Positions 15,485 through 24,123 of a stretch of DNA of 64,000 bases are shown here, in pieces. Source of the DNA: Pseudaeromonas aegiceratis (GTDB lineage Bacteria > Pseudomonadota > Gammaproteobacteria > Enterobacterales > Aeromonadaceae); NCBI RefSeq assembly GCF_046254905.1, contig NZ_CP158016.1:744001-808000 (forward strand), written 5' to 3'. The translations under genes were made by a program, and so were the position numbers. The first letter of the stretch is position 1. The number at the start of each line of letters is the position of its first letter. The notes below the pieces were generated by a model. That model worked only from the letters and a program-made list of their open reading frames with translations. It made no database searches and was not told the origin of the DNA.

Positions 15485-17256
15485 TAATGCGCCTCCTTCT
15501 TATCGCCAGCGGCGCCATAGACCCGGGCGGCCGGTTGCGACTTGGTGATGGTTACGTCGCTGTAATCAATCCGGGGCGCGCCCTCGGCGTCGTAATAGGC
15601 CAGGGAGTGCTTGAGGAAGTTGACGTCGTCGCGCTCCTCATAACCGTCCAGCCGCTGGTGGGAACCGCGGGACTCCTTGCGGTTGATGGCCGAATGGACC
15701 ATGGACTCGGCGACGTCCAGCAGGAAGCCCAGCTCTAGGGTGTAGAGCCAGTCGGTGTTGAACACGCTGGACTTGTCCTTGACCCGCACCTTCTTGTAGC
15801 GCTGCTTGAGTTCGACAATCTTGTCGATGGTCTGCTGCATGGCCTCGGCGGTACGGTAGATGCCGACCCCCTCTTCCATGGTGTCCCCCAGCTCGTTACG
15901 CAGGGTGGCGGGGTTTTCATCGCCGTCGCCTTCCATCAAGCTCATGGCCTGGGCCACCGCACTCATGGCCTGCTTGTACAGGGCGTCGGTGTTGCCGTGG
16001 GGATGGGTCTGGGCGAAGTGGGCCGCCTCTTCCCCCGCCACCTTGCCGAACACCACCAGCTCGCACAGGGAGTTGGAGCCCAGACGGTTGGCACCGTGCA
16101 GGCCGATGGAGGCGCATTCCCCCACCGCATACAGGCCGGGCAGCCGGGTGGCGCAGCGGCCATTGGTCTCGATGCCGCCCATGGTGTAGTGCACAGTGGG
16201 GCGCACCGGGATGGGATCCTTGGCCGGATCCACCCCCACATAGGCCTTGGACAGCTCGCAGATGAAGGGCAGCCGCTCTTCCAGGTACTTGGCCCCCAGA
16301 TGACGCAGATCCAGGTAGACCACATCCCCCAGTGGGGTCGGCACTGTGCGGCCCTTCTGCTGCTCTTGCCAGAAGGCCTGGGAGAGTCTGTCCCGCGGGC
16401 CCAGTTCCATGTACTTGTTCTTGGTTTCCCCCAAGGGGGTCTCCGGGCCCAGGCCATAGTCCTGCAGGTAGCGGTAGCCATCCTTGTTGACCATGATGCC
16501 GCCTTCGCCACGACAGCCTTCGGTCATCAGGATGCCGCAGCCGGGCAGGCCAGTGGGGTGGTATTGCACGAATTCCATGTCCCGCAGCGGCACGCCGTGG
16601 CGGTAGGCCAATGCCATGCCGTCACCGGTGACTATGCCGCCGTTGGTGTTGAAGCGGTAGACCCGGCCGGCGCCGCCGGTGGCGATGATCACCGACTTGG
16701 CCTGGATCATGCGTGTCACGCCGTTCTGGATGTCAAAGCAGATCACCCCCTGCACCCGTCCATCCTCTACCAGCAGGTCGAGGCAGAAGTGTTCGTCGAA
16801 ACGTTTGATTGACGGGTATTTGATTGAGGTCTGGAACAGGGTGTGCAGCATGTGGAAGCCGGTCTTGTCGGCGGCGAACCAGGTGCGGGGTATCTTCATG
16901 CCACCGAAGGGGCGCACGTTGACGTGACCGTCATCCTTGCGGCTCCAGGGGCAGCCCCAGTGTTCCAGCTGGACCAGCTCCGGCGTGGCCTGATCCACGA
17001 AGTATTCCACCACGTCCTGTTCACACAGCCAGTCACCGCCGGAGACGGTGTCGTGGAAGTGGTTGTCCAGGCTGTCGTCTTCCCGTACCACGCCGGCGGC
17101 GCCCCCTTCGGCGGCCACGGTATGGCTGCGCATGGGGTAGACCTTGGAGATGAGGGCGATCTCCAGCGCGGGATTCTTCTCGGCGATGGCAATGGCGGCA
17201 CGCAGGCCACCGCCACCGGCACCTACGATGGCGACATCGGTCTTAACTATATCCAC
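15484..17256 (-). CDS. frdA: fumarate reductase flavoprotein subunit
   Basis: Catalytic FAD subunit that reduces fumarate to succinate in anaerobic respiration, 590 residues. It has an N-terminal dinucleotide fold (VAIVGAGGGGLRAAI), the covalent-flavin histidine H45 in R-S-H-T-V-A-A-E-G-G, active-site segments and the G-A-N-R-L-G-S-N-S-L motif. The start is GTG at 17256, set by AGGAGG five bases upstream. The Frd rather than Sdh identity rests on overall sequence and on the frdABCD order with two short anchors. The leader contains a terminator-like hairpin. Confidence 0.97.
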   Translation of the reverse strand: MDIVKTDVAIVGAGGGGLRAAIAIAEKNPALEIALISKVYPMRSHTVAAEGGAAGVVREDDSLDNHFHDTVSGGDWLCEQDVVEYFVDQATPELVQLEHWGCPWSRKDDGHVNVRPFGGMKIPRTWFAADKTGFHMLHTLFQTSIKYPSIKRFDEHFCLDLLVEDGRVQGVICFDIQNGVTRMIQAKSVIIATGGAGRVYRFNTNGGIVTGDGMALAYRHGVPLRDMEFVQYHPTGLPGCGILMTEGCRGEGGIMVNKDGYRYLQDYGLGPETPLGETKNKYMELGPRDRLSQAFWQEQQKGRTVPTPLGDVVYLDLRHLGAKYLEERLPFICELSKAYVGVDPAKDPIPVRPTVHYTMGGIETNGRCATRLPGLYAVGECASIGLHGANRLGSNSLCELVVFGKVAGEEAAHFAQTHPHGNTDALYKQAMSAVAQAMSLMEGDGDENPATLRNELGDTMEEGVGIYRTAEAMQQTIDKIVELKQRYKKVRVKDKSSVFNTDWLYTLELGFLLDVAESMVHSAINRKESRGSHQRLDGYEERDDVNFLKHSLAYYDAEGAPRIDYSDVTITKSQPAARVYGAAGDKKEAH

Positions 17257-17271
17257 TTGTGCCTCCTATGG

Positions 17272-17301
17272 AACGAAAACCCGTTGCGTGAAGGCAACGG
17301 G
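17272..17301 (-). promoter_or_regulatory. terminator-like hairpin in the frdA leader
   Basis: Reading toward frdA, an 8-bp perfect stem (17301-17294 with 17287-17280, CCCGTTGC/GCAACGGG) closes a 6-base loop and is followed at once by TTTTCGTT. It ends about 13 bases before the frdA Shine-Dalgarno. The position suggests attenuation of the operon, but a simple mRNA-stabilising hairpin is possible. Confidence 0.55.
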
Positions 17302-17390
17302 ATACAGTGGCAGATATCCATCTTTACTGGGCTGCTCCTTGCCGCATGCCGCCTCAGCAGGAACTGAAACTAGAGTGTCAGTGTTACAAA

Positions 17391-17479
17391 ATTGTATTCA
17401 ACTCAATGAGCTAAAAATGCGAAACAACTCTCCTTTTACCGGAAGGTGCCATTCGCGTCGATGTGTTGCCATTCTGGCA
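17391..17479 (-). promoter_or_regulatory. putative frd promoter and upstream repeats
   Basis: The 318-base gap between frdA and the chemoreceptor holds a candidate -10 TACAAT (minus strand, 17396-17391) with no good -35, as in activator-dependent promoters. About 50-85 bases upstream of it, TGCCATTC occurs twice exactly 20 bases apart (17447-17454 and 17467-17474). The second copy is part of TGCCA-TTC-TGGCA (17467-17479). I could not find a convincing FNR box. Confidence 0.35.
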
Positions 17480-17541
17480 GCCGGGGGCCGGGGAATGTTG
17501 CGTGCCGTCAACAATTGCCCCTGGCTGGTGGTAAATGCGGC

Positions 17542-17567
17542 AAAAAAAGACCGCCAGGTGGCGGTCT
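17542..17567 (-). terminator. intrinsic terminator of the chemoreceptor gene
   Basis: On the minus strand, the AGACCGCC/GGCGGTCT stem with a 4-base loop (17567-17548) is followed by a run of T (17547-17542). It lies 7 bases past the stop codon. Confidence 0.93.
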
Positions 17568-17574
17568 CTGGGGG

Positions 17575-19449
17575 TTAAACCTTGAAGCGTCCCACCTGGC
17601 CGCTCATGCCCTGGGCGATGGCCTTGAGCTCGGTGGCCAGCTGATTGGCGGTCTGGGCCGCCTCGGCCAGCGCGTCCGAGACATCTTTTGTTGCCTGAAT
17701 GTTACGGCCGACCTCGTCGGTCACCGCCCGCTGCTCCTCGGCGGCGCTGGAGATCTGGGTGGCCATGTCGGAGATCTGGGTGATGGCCTGGGTGATCTGC
17801 TCCAGGGCGTCGGTGGCGTCGTTGGCATAGTCCACGCTGTTCTGGGCAAGCTGCTGGCTCTGCTGCATGGTGGCAACCGCCTGCTGGGTGTTGCGCTGCA
17901 GGGTCTCTATCATGGCGCGGATCTCTTCGGTGGAGCTGTGGGTGCGCTTGGAGAGCACCCGCACCTCGTCGGCCACCACCGCAAAGCCGCGGCCCTGCTC
18001 GCCGGCGCGGGCCGCCTCGATGGCGGCATTCAAGGCCAGCAGGTTGGTCTGCTCGGCGATGCCCTGAATGGTGGAGAGGATGGTGTTGATCTCCAGGGCG
18101 TTCTTCTCCAGCTCCTGGATGATGCCGGAGGCCTGGCGCAGCTGGCCGTCCAGCTGGGTGATGGAGGCCTGGTTGCGGGCGATGACCTGCTTGCCGCTTT
18201 CACAGCTGCCGGCGGAGTTGCGGGCCGCCTCGGCGGTCATCTCGGCATTGCTGGCCACCTCGTTGGCGGTGGCGGACATCTGATGCACGGCGGTGGCGAT
18301 CTGGGCTATCTCCGACTGCTGGGTGGCCAGGGCCTGATTGTTCTGGGACACCATGTCATGGGAGCGGCCCGATTGCCGGTCCAGCTGGCTGGAGGTGTCG
18401 GCGATGCCCCGCATCATGTCCTGCAGCTTGTCCAGGAACAGGTTGATGCGCTTGGCCACGGCGCCGATTTCGTCCTGGCGGCGGATCTGCAGGCGCCGGG
18501 TCAGATCGCCTTCCCCCTGGGCCAGATCGTCCACCGCGTCACGCATCTCCTTGAGGGGCATCAGGGAGCGGGAGATGATGAAGGCGGCAACGCCGGCCAC
18601 CAGCAGCAGCTGCAGCAGGTTGGCCATCACCGCCTGCCAGAGCTGTTGTCTTGATGTGGCATAGGCGATGGACTCGTCGTAGACCATGGCGAAGTACCAC
18701 TGGTAGCCGGGGATCTGGCGCACCGATACCTGGCTGGGCACCCCGGCCATCACCCATTCGGCCGAGCGTTGACTGCGCGCCAGTTCGGCGATGGCCTGGG
18801 CGCTGAGTTGGGGGTTGAGCAGGCTGATGGGCTTGAGGGTCTGCTTGGGGTCCGGGCTGGCGATGAGGTTGCCACTCTGATCCACCAGGAGGCCGTAGAT
18901 GCCCTCCTGGCGGATGGCGTTGACGTTCTGCACCAGGCTCTGGATGCTGACGTCCCCCCCCAGCACCCCTTGTCGGCCGGCCACCGAGAAGGGGGTGGCC
19001 AGGGTGATGATGAGCTCGCCGGTGCCGGCATCGGCATAGGGGGCGGTCACAATCATTTTGCCGGCCGCCATGGCATCCTGATACCAGGGGCGCTGCCGCG
19101 GGTCATAGCCCGTCGGGGCCTGCCAGTCATTGGAGGTGAGCATCTGCCCTTCGCTGGTGCCGGCAAAGATCATCTCAAATTTTCCGGCCAGCTGAGCCTG
19201 GTGCAGCTGTGCCTGAGGGCTCTCCAGCGTCATTGCCAGCTTGGCGCTGTCGACTATGCTGGCGCTGTTATCCAGCCAGGTCTTGAGGTAATTCACCTGG
19301 GCATCGGACACGGCGGACTCGAAATGCTCCACTTGCTGGGCGGCGTTGCGGCTGAGCTCCTGTTGGGTAAACAGCAGCTGCAGGCCGGTGCTCAGGATGA
19401 GCAGGCAGGCCAGCGCCAGTATGAGTTTGCTGCGAATGGTCAACTTCAT
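17575..19449 (-). CDS. methyl-accepting chemotaxis protein, amino-acid-type dCache sensor
   Basis: Inner-membrane chemoreceptor of 624 residues from the ATG at 19449. This start has GGGAG just upstream; a GTG at 19464 would add five residues. Layout: TM1 (about 8-28), periplasmic double-Cache sensor (about 30-270), TM2 (about 272-294), HAMP, and a long cytoplasmic coiled coil with the conserved MCP hairpin tip (EIAAI..AEQTNLLALNAAIEAARAGEQG-type segment). The sensor has Y115, R120, W122, Y123, Y138 and D166 in the pattern known for amino-acid-binding dCache_1 receptors of the PctA type. No C-terminal CheR/CheB pentapeptide is seen. It is a single gene with its own terminator. Confidence 0.94.
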   Translation of the reverse strand: MKLTIRSKLILALACLLILSTGLQLLFTQQELSRNAAQQVEHFESAVSDAQVNYLKTWLDNSASIVDSAKLAMTLESPQAQLHQAQLAGKFEMIFAGTSEGQMLTSNDWQAPTGYDPRQRPWYQDAMAAGKMIVTAPYADAGTGELIITLATPFSVAGRQGVLGGDVSIQSLVQNVNAIRQEGIYGLLVDQSGNLIASPDPKQTLKPISLLNPQLSAQAIAELARSQRSAEWVMAGVPSQVSVRQIPGYQWYFAMVYDESIAYATSRQQLWQAVMANLLQLLLVAGVAAFIISRSLMPLKEMRDAVDDLAQGEGDLTRRLQIRRQDEIGAVAKRINLFLDKLQDMMRGIADTSSQLDRQSGRSHDMVSQNNQALATQQSEIAQIATAVHQMSATANEVASNAEMTAEAARNSAGSCESGKQVIARNQASITQLDGQLRQASGIIQELEKNALEINTILSTIQGIAEQTNLLALNAAIEAARAGEQGRGFAVVADEVRVLSKRTHSSTEEIRAMIETLQRNTQQAVATMQQSQQLAQNSVDYANDATDALEQITQAITQISDMATQISSAAEEQRAVTDEVGRNIQATKDVSDALAEAAQTANQLATELKAIAQGMSGQVGRFKV

Positions 19450-19580
19450 GGGGACTCCCGTCACTGTGGCTGTGGGGAGCCGGGGCCCCCGCGTTCATCC
19501 TGATCTATCCCGTAGCCTGGGGCCTGCGCCGGGCCCTCGCCATAACTATAGGCTGGGTGTCGCGAGATGGGGGAGACGAC

Positions 19581-19604
19581 TCAGGCGGCCCTAGGGCCGC
19601 CTGA
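19581..19604. terminator. perfect 24-bp palindrome downstream of psd
   Basis: TCAGGCGGCCCT (19581-19592) and AGGGCCGCCTGA (19593-19604) are exact reverse complements around CTAG. It lies 30 bases past the psd stop. Neither strand has a T-run, so it may work as a weak or Rho-assisted terminator or as a 3'-end protecting hairpin. Confidence 0.5.
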
Positions 19605-19634
19605 AGAGGATGCGAAGCGGGTAACGCGGTGGGC

Positions 19635-20492
19635 TTAGTGCAGCTGGGCGAAGGCCTGGCCCATGCGGGTGGGGCTACCGGGCTGCCAGTCGGCTAAAAA
19701 CTCGAGGCTCTCGGGGGCAAACAGGCAGACGACGGTACTGCCGAGCTTGAACAGGCCCATCTCCTCGCCCTTGGCCAGGGTGATCTCCTGATCCGGATAG
19801 TCCCAGCGTACCACGCCCTTTTTCGTCGGCGGCGTGACGGTGCCGGCCCAGGCGGTGGCGATGCTGGCCACTATGGTGGCCCCCACCAGCACCAGGGCCA
19901 TGGGGCCGGCGGCGGTGCTGAACAGGCAGACCACCCGTTCGTTGCGGGCAAACAGCTCGGGCACGTTGGCGGCGGTCAAAGGGTTCACCGAGAACAGCTC
20001 GCCGGGTACATAGATCATGGTTTCCAGCTTGCCATCCAGCGGCATGTGGATGCGGTGGTAGTCCTTGGGGGAGAGGTAGATGGTGGCGAACTTGCCGCCC
20101 TGGAAGGGGGCCGCCAGCGCTGGATCGCCCCCCAGCAGCCCCTTGGCGCTGAAGTCGTGGCCCTTGGCCTGGATGATGCGGCCTAGCTGGATGTCCCCCA
20201 GCTGGCTGATGGCGCCGTCGACCGGCATGGCGGCGATCTTGGCGTCGTCCACCAGGGGGCGCAGACCGGGCTTGAGGGGCCGGGTAAAGAAGTCGTTGAA
20301 GCTGGCGTAGCTGGCCGGATCGCTGTGCAGGGCTTCGTCCATGTCCACCCCGTAGCGCCGGATGAACTGGCGGATAAGCCAGGTGGTGAACTTGCCGGCC
20401 TGGGCCGCGGCCAGCCGGCCCACCAGGCGGGAGATCAGATGCTTGGGCATCAGGTACTGGCTGAGAACTTTGACGGAATCAAGCAGCTTCAT
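19635..20492 (-). CDS. psd: phosphatidylserine decarboxylase proenzyme
   Basis: Makes phosphatidylethanolamine from phosphatidylserine at the inner membrane. The 285-residue proenzyme carries the L-G-S-T self-cleavage motif at 250-253. Cleavage between Gly251 and Ser252 creates the pyruvoyl group on the small alpha chain. The conserved substrate and catalytic segments F-F-T-R-P-L-K-P, D-G-A-I-S-Q and K-D-Y-H-R-I-H-M-P are present. It follows rsgA on the same strand by 26 bases, the rsgA-psd order also found in E. coli, so the two are probably cotranscribed. Confidence 0.97.
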   Translation of the reverse strand: MKLLDSVKVLSQYLMPKHLISRLVGRLAAAQAGKFTTWLIRQFIRRYGVDMDEALHSDPASYASFNDFFTRPLKPGLRPLVDDAKIAAMPVDGAISQLGDIQLGRIIQAKGHDFSAKGLLGGDPALAAPFQGGKFATIYLSPKDYHRIHMPLDGKLETMIYVPGELFSVNPLTAANVPELFARNERVVCLFSTAAGPMALVLVGATIVASIATAWAGTVTPPTKKGVVRWDYPDQEITLAKGEEMGLFKLGSTVVCLFAPESLEFLADWQPGSPTRMGQAFAQLH

Positions 20493-20518
20493 GATGGTCT
20501 CTAATGTATCCGTTTGGT

Positions 20519-21550
20519 CTATTGACGGTTGAGGTGACGGGCATTGTGCGCCTCCGTCATGGAGGCCAGAATGCGGTGATAGTTTTCGTAGCGCTCGGGA
20601 TGGATCTCGCCCCGCTCCACGGCCTCACGAATGAGGCAACCGGGATCCTTGCCGTGTTTGCAGTCGCGGAACTTGCAGCCGCCCAGGTAGCGACGGAACT
20701 CCACGAAGCACCAACTGACCCGTTCCGGCTCCAGATGCCAGAGGGCAAATTCGCGGATCCCCGGTGAGTCGATGAGATCCCCGCCGCTGGGAAAATGATA
20801 GAGGCGGGCCGTGGTGGTGGTGTGCTGACCCAGGCCCGACAGATCCGACACCTCGCCTATGATGGCCGCCGCCTCGGGCATCAGGGCGTTGACCAGGGAG
20901 GACTTGCCCACCCCGGACTGGCCGACAAACACGCTGATCTTGCCTTGCAGCCGGGCCTGCAGTTCCGCCAGTCCCTCGCCGGTGCGGGTGCTGACGCACA
21001 GCACGGGATAACCCAGCGCCTCGTAGCTGCGCAGCTCATCGTCGAGCTTGGCGCGGGCCGCCTCATCCAGCAGATCGATCTTGTTGAGCAGCAGCAGGGG
21101 CGGGATCTCGACGTTCTCCGCCGCCACCAGATAGCGATCCACTATGTTGCGGGAAAATTCCGGCACCACAGCCGAGACGATGATCATCTGCTCTATGTTG
21201 GCCGCCACCGGCTTGATGCCGTCATAGAAATCCGGCCGGGAGAGCAGGCTCAGGCGCGGATGCACCGCCTCCACCACGCCACTGATGCCATCCAGGGCGG
21301 CGTCACCGGCGCGCCAGACCACCTTGTCGCCGGTGACCAGGCTCTTGATGGTGCGGCGCAGGTTGCAGCGCTGGATCTGCCCCTGGGCGTCCTCAATGTC
21401 GGCATGCTTGCCGAAGCGGCTGATCACCAAGCCTTCCTGGGCGGGGCCCAGCAGGCTGTCGTCGGGCTGCGGCTCGGCCTTGTTCAGGCGGCGTTGTTGA
21501 TTGGCCTGGACCCGGCGTTGTTGACCATGGCTGAGTTTGTGTTTTTTCAA
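20519..21550 (-). CDS. rsgA: small ribosomal subunit biogenesis GTPase RsgA
   Basis: Late 30S maturation factor with ribosome-stimulated GTPase activity, 343 residues. It has an N-terminal OB-fold, then a circularly permuted GTPase: the NKID (G4) motif comes before G-Q-S-G-V-G-K-S-S (G1) and D-S-P-G (G3). A C-terminal zinc-binding region has the Cys/His spacing (C-K-F-R-D-C-K-H...C) of the YjeQ family. The N-terminus is Lys/Arg/Gln-rich. It is divergent from orn, with about 106 bases between the two start codons. Confidence 0.97.
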   Translation of the reverse strand: MKKHKLSHGQQRRVQANQQRRLNKAEPQPDDSLLGPAQEGLVISRFGKHADIEDAQGQIQRCNLRRTIKSLVTGDKVVWRAGDAALDGISGVVEAVHPRLSLLSRPDFYDGIKPVAANIEQMIIVSAVVPEFSRNIVDRYLVAAENVEIPPLLLLNKIDLLDEAARAKLDDELRSYEALGYPVLCVSTRTGEGLAELQARLQGKISVFVGQSGVGKSSLVNALMPEAAAIIGEVSDLSGLGQHTTTTARLYHFPSGGDLIDSPGIREFALWHLEPERVSWCFVEFRRYLGGCKFRDCKHGKDPGCLIREAVERGEIHPERYENYHRILASMTEAHNARHLNRQ

Positions 21551-21656
21551 GACCTGGGACTGCAGTTAGTAAATCGAAACAAAGCCAGTATGATACATGG
21601 GTGATGAAGCAATTGTCCCGCAAAAGCACCGGCGCGGGCCGGCCCTAGGATCTGAT

Positions 21657-22202
21657 ATGACTCAAGACGCACAAAACCTGATTTGGCTGGACATGGAGAT
21701 GACTGGCCTCAATCCGGACACCGATAAGGTGCTGGAGATCGCCATGATCGTCACCGACAAGGATCTCAATGTGCTGGCCGAGGGGCCGGTGATCGCCGTG
21801 CATCAGCCGGACGAGGTGCTGGAGGCCATGGATGACTGGTGTACCCGTACCCATACCGCCTCCGGCCTGGTGGCGCGGGTCAAGGCCAGTGCCTATGACC
21901 TGGCGGCGACCCAGGCCGAGTGCCTGGCCTTCATGGTGCAGTGGGTGCCCCAGGGGGCCTCGCCCATGTGTGGCAACAGCATAGGCCAGGACAGACGCTT
22001 CATGGTGCGCTACCTGCCCGAGGCGGAGGCCTATTTCCATTACCGTAACCTGGATGTCAGCACCCTCAAGGAGTTGGTCCGGCGCTGGAAACCCGAGCTG
22101 TTGGCAGAATTCAAGAAGCAGGGCACCCACCTGGCGCTGGATGACATTCGCGAGTCCATCGCCGAATTGCGCTTCTACCGGGAGCGGATCTTCACCATCT
22201 GA
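21657..22202 (+). CDS. orn: oligoribonuclease
   Basis: 3'-to-5' exonuclease that degrades 2-5 nt RNAs and pGpG, essential in many gammaproteobacteria. The 181-residue protein starts at the ATG at 21657 (M-T-Q-D-A-Q-N-L-I-W-L-D-M-E-M-T-G-L). An upstream in-frame ATG would add 20 unconserved residues. The DEDDh residues are visible: D12 and E14 in LDMEM, a later Asp in G-N-S-I-G-Q-D-R, and His/Asp near H-L-A-L-D-D. It is divergent from rsgA and followed by the tRNA-Gly array. Confidence 0.97.
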   Translation: MTQDAQNLIWLDMEMTGLNPDTDKVLEIAMIVTDKDLNVLAEGPVIAVHQPDEVLEAMDDWCTRTHTASGLVARVKASAYDLAATQAECLAFMVQWVPQGASPMCGNSIGQDRRFMVRYLPEAEAYFHYRNLDVSTLKELVRRWKPELLAEFKKQGTHLALDDIRESIAELRFYRERIFTI

Positions 22203-22263
22203 TGTAAAAGTGGGCGGTCTGATCGGTAACTGTTTACCGGATGAGCAAACGGATAAAAAGCCC

Positions 22264-22291
22264 TTGCAATCAATCGGCCGCTCCTTATAAT
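22264..22291 (+). promoter_or_regulatory. promoter of the tRNA-Gly array
   Basis: -35 TTGCAA (22264-22269), 16-base spacer, perfect -10 TATAAT (22286-22291), followed by a GC-rich discriminator (CGGCGCC). This is the pattern of stringently controlled stable-RNA promoters. The first tRNA begins 25 bases after the -10. Confidence 0.88.
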
Positions 22292-22316
22292 TCGGCGCCT
22301 GTGCAGAGAGCACGCT

Positions 22317-22392
<76 letters not shown>

Positions 22393-22416
22393 AATTCTCT
22401 TTGCCAGCCTTGTGAT

Positions 22417-22492
<76 letters not shown>

Positions 22493-22510
22493 ATCACAAG
22501 TTCGGCCCGT

Positions 22511-22586
<76 letters not shown>

Positions 22587-22613
22587 AATGCCGAAACCTC
22601 TTTATCTGACGTT

Positions 22614-22689
<76 letters not shown>

Positions 22690-22705
22690 AACGTCACACC
22701 CTGTT

Positions 22706-22781
<76 letters not shown>

Positions 22782-22898
22782 AATCGCCTCTTGCTTCCTT
22801 TGTTTATTTCGACGTCTCGTCCGTTGGTCTTCGGCATCCCTGCTGGGTCCCGACCCTTGCCTATACTTGAGGCAGGTTCAATCACCCGGACCCCCATC

Positions 22899-23354
22899 AT
22901 GCGCTATCAGCAAATCAAAGATATTCTGCAGCACCTGCATCAGGCCCATCAGCAGTTAGGTGAGCGCTACCAGCTCTGGCAACGGCAACAGCCGGCGGAA
23001 CGCAGCCGCTTGCTGTTGGACTTCATGATACAGCGGGAGAAAGAGGCGACCCGCCATGCCGCGCAACTCCAGCAGAGCCTGACGGCCAGCTTGCAGGAAA
23101 TCTGGGTCGATATTCAGACCGACGGCCAGTTTGCCGGGGCCCTGGCGAGCCTGCCCCAGCCGGTGCCCGACAGCACGGAGGGGATCCTGGAGCAGGCCGT
23201 CGCCCTGGATGAGGCCCTGATCGCCGAGTTGGAGGTGATGGCCCGGCACCTGGATGAGGAGGGGTTGCAGGGCTGGTGTGCCGGCATAGTCCAGGAGGAG
23301 CGCACCCGCCAGCATCAGCTGGTGCATAATGCCCACCGCCTGGATGATGTCTAG
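22899..23354 (+). CDS. hypothetical helical protein
   Basis: 151 residues, family not recognised. It has no signal peptide or membrane segment. The protein looks almost entirely alpha-helical, Gln/Leu/Ala/Glu-rich, with about four long helices broken near residues 35, 90 and 125; a four-helix (ferritin- or hemerythrin-like) bundle is a guess. The start ATG at 22899 is the first one past the last tRNA in this frame; no strong Shine-Dalgarno is visible. Its stop codon abuts the stop codon of the convergent kinase gene with no spacer. Confidence 0.7.
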   Translation: MRYQQIKDILQHLHQAHQQLGERYQLWQRQQPAERSRLLLDFMIQREKEATRHAAQLQQSLTASLQEIWVDIQTDGQFAGALASLPQPVPDSTEGILEQAVALDEALIAELEVMARHLDEEGLQGWCAGIVQEERTRQHQLVHNAHRLDDV

Positions 23355-24110
23355 CTAGGCCTCTGCCTGGGCCGGCACGCGCTCCTGGGCATACAGGGCG
23401 GCGCCTATGATGCCGGCCTGGTTGAGGCTTTGGGCCGCCACCACAGGTGCCCGGGTGAACAGCTGATCCTGGAAGTTGGCCAGCTTCTGGCTGGCGCCGC
23501 CACCCAGGATGATGAGATCCGGGTTGAACAGGAACTCCAGGCGCTGCAGGTAGCGGCTAAAGCGCCGGCCCCACTTCTTCCAGCCCAGATCCTCCCGTTG
23601 GCGTACCGCATCGGAGCAGTAGTGTTCGGCGATGCGCCCCTTCATCTTCAGGTGACCCAGCTCGGTATTGGGATGCAGGTGGCCGTTGACGAAGATTGCC
23701 GAACCCAGCCCTGTGCCTATGGTGATCATCATCACCACCCCCTCCTTGTCCTGACCCACGCCGAAACGCATCTCCGCCAGGCCGGCGGCATCGGCGTCGT
23801 TCAGCAGGTAGCAGGGGCAGCCACTGGTCTGGCTGAACAGGGTCTCGGCATCCACGTTGACCCAGCTGGCATCGATGTTGGCGGCGGTGAACACCACGCC
23901 ATGGTGGATGGTGGCCGGAAAGCCGCAGCCGACCGGACCTTGCCAGGCGAAGTGTGCCACCAGGGCCTTGAGGGTCTCGGCCATGGCCTCGGGGGTGGCG
24001 GGTAACGGGGTGGGGATGCGGTGGCGTTCCCCCACGATGAGCCCTGTGTCGGTATCGACGATGGCGCCCTTGATGCCGGAACCGCCGATGTCCACTCCCA
24101 ATATCATCAT
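23355..24110 (-). CDS. ppgK: ROK-family polyphosphate glucokinase-like kinase
   Basis: Sugar kinase of 251 residues, probably phosphorylating glucose with polyphosphate or ATP. It has the ROK phosphate-1 motif (ILGVDIGGSGIKGA), the F-P-A and catalytic N-D-A-D-A segments, phosphate-2 (TIGTGLGSA), the N-T-E-L-G-H-L sugar-site motif and an adenosine motif (LIILGGGAS). The D-L-G-W-K-K-W-G-R-R segment is like the PPGK branch of ROK proteins. The ATG at 24110 has AGGGAG at a good distance; the longer open frame upstream only reflects the overlapping queG sequence. It starts 13 bases after queG and probably shares its message. Confidence 0.88.
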   Translation of the reverse strand: MMILGVDIGGSGIKGAIVDTDTGLIVGERHRIPTPLPATPEAMAETLKALVAHFAWQGPVGCGFPATIHHGVVFTAANIDASWVNVDAETLFSQTSGCPCYLLNDADAAGLAEMRFGVGQDKEGVVMMITIGTGLGSAIFVNGHLHPNTELGHLKMKGRIAEHYCSDAVRQREDLGWKKWGRRFSRYLQRLEFLFNPDLIILGGGASQKLANFQDQLFTRAPVVAAQSLNQAGIIGAALYAQERVPAQAEA

Positions 24111-24123
24111 GCTGTCATCTCCC

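Noticed and set aside
17257..17574. FNR box (TTGAT-N4-ATCAA) for the frd operon
   Set aside because: Looked for on both strands. TTGAG- and TTGAA-like half sites exist, but no pair with correct spacing.
22782..22898. Integration (att) scar or mobile element at the tRNA-Gly array
   Set aside because: No partial tRNA duplicate, integrase or composition change follows the last copy.
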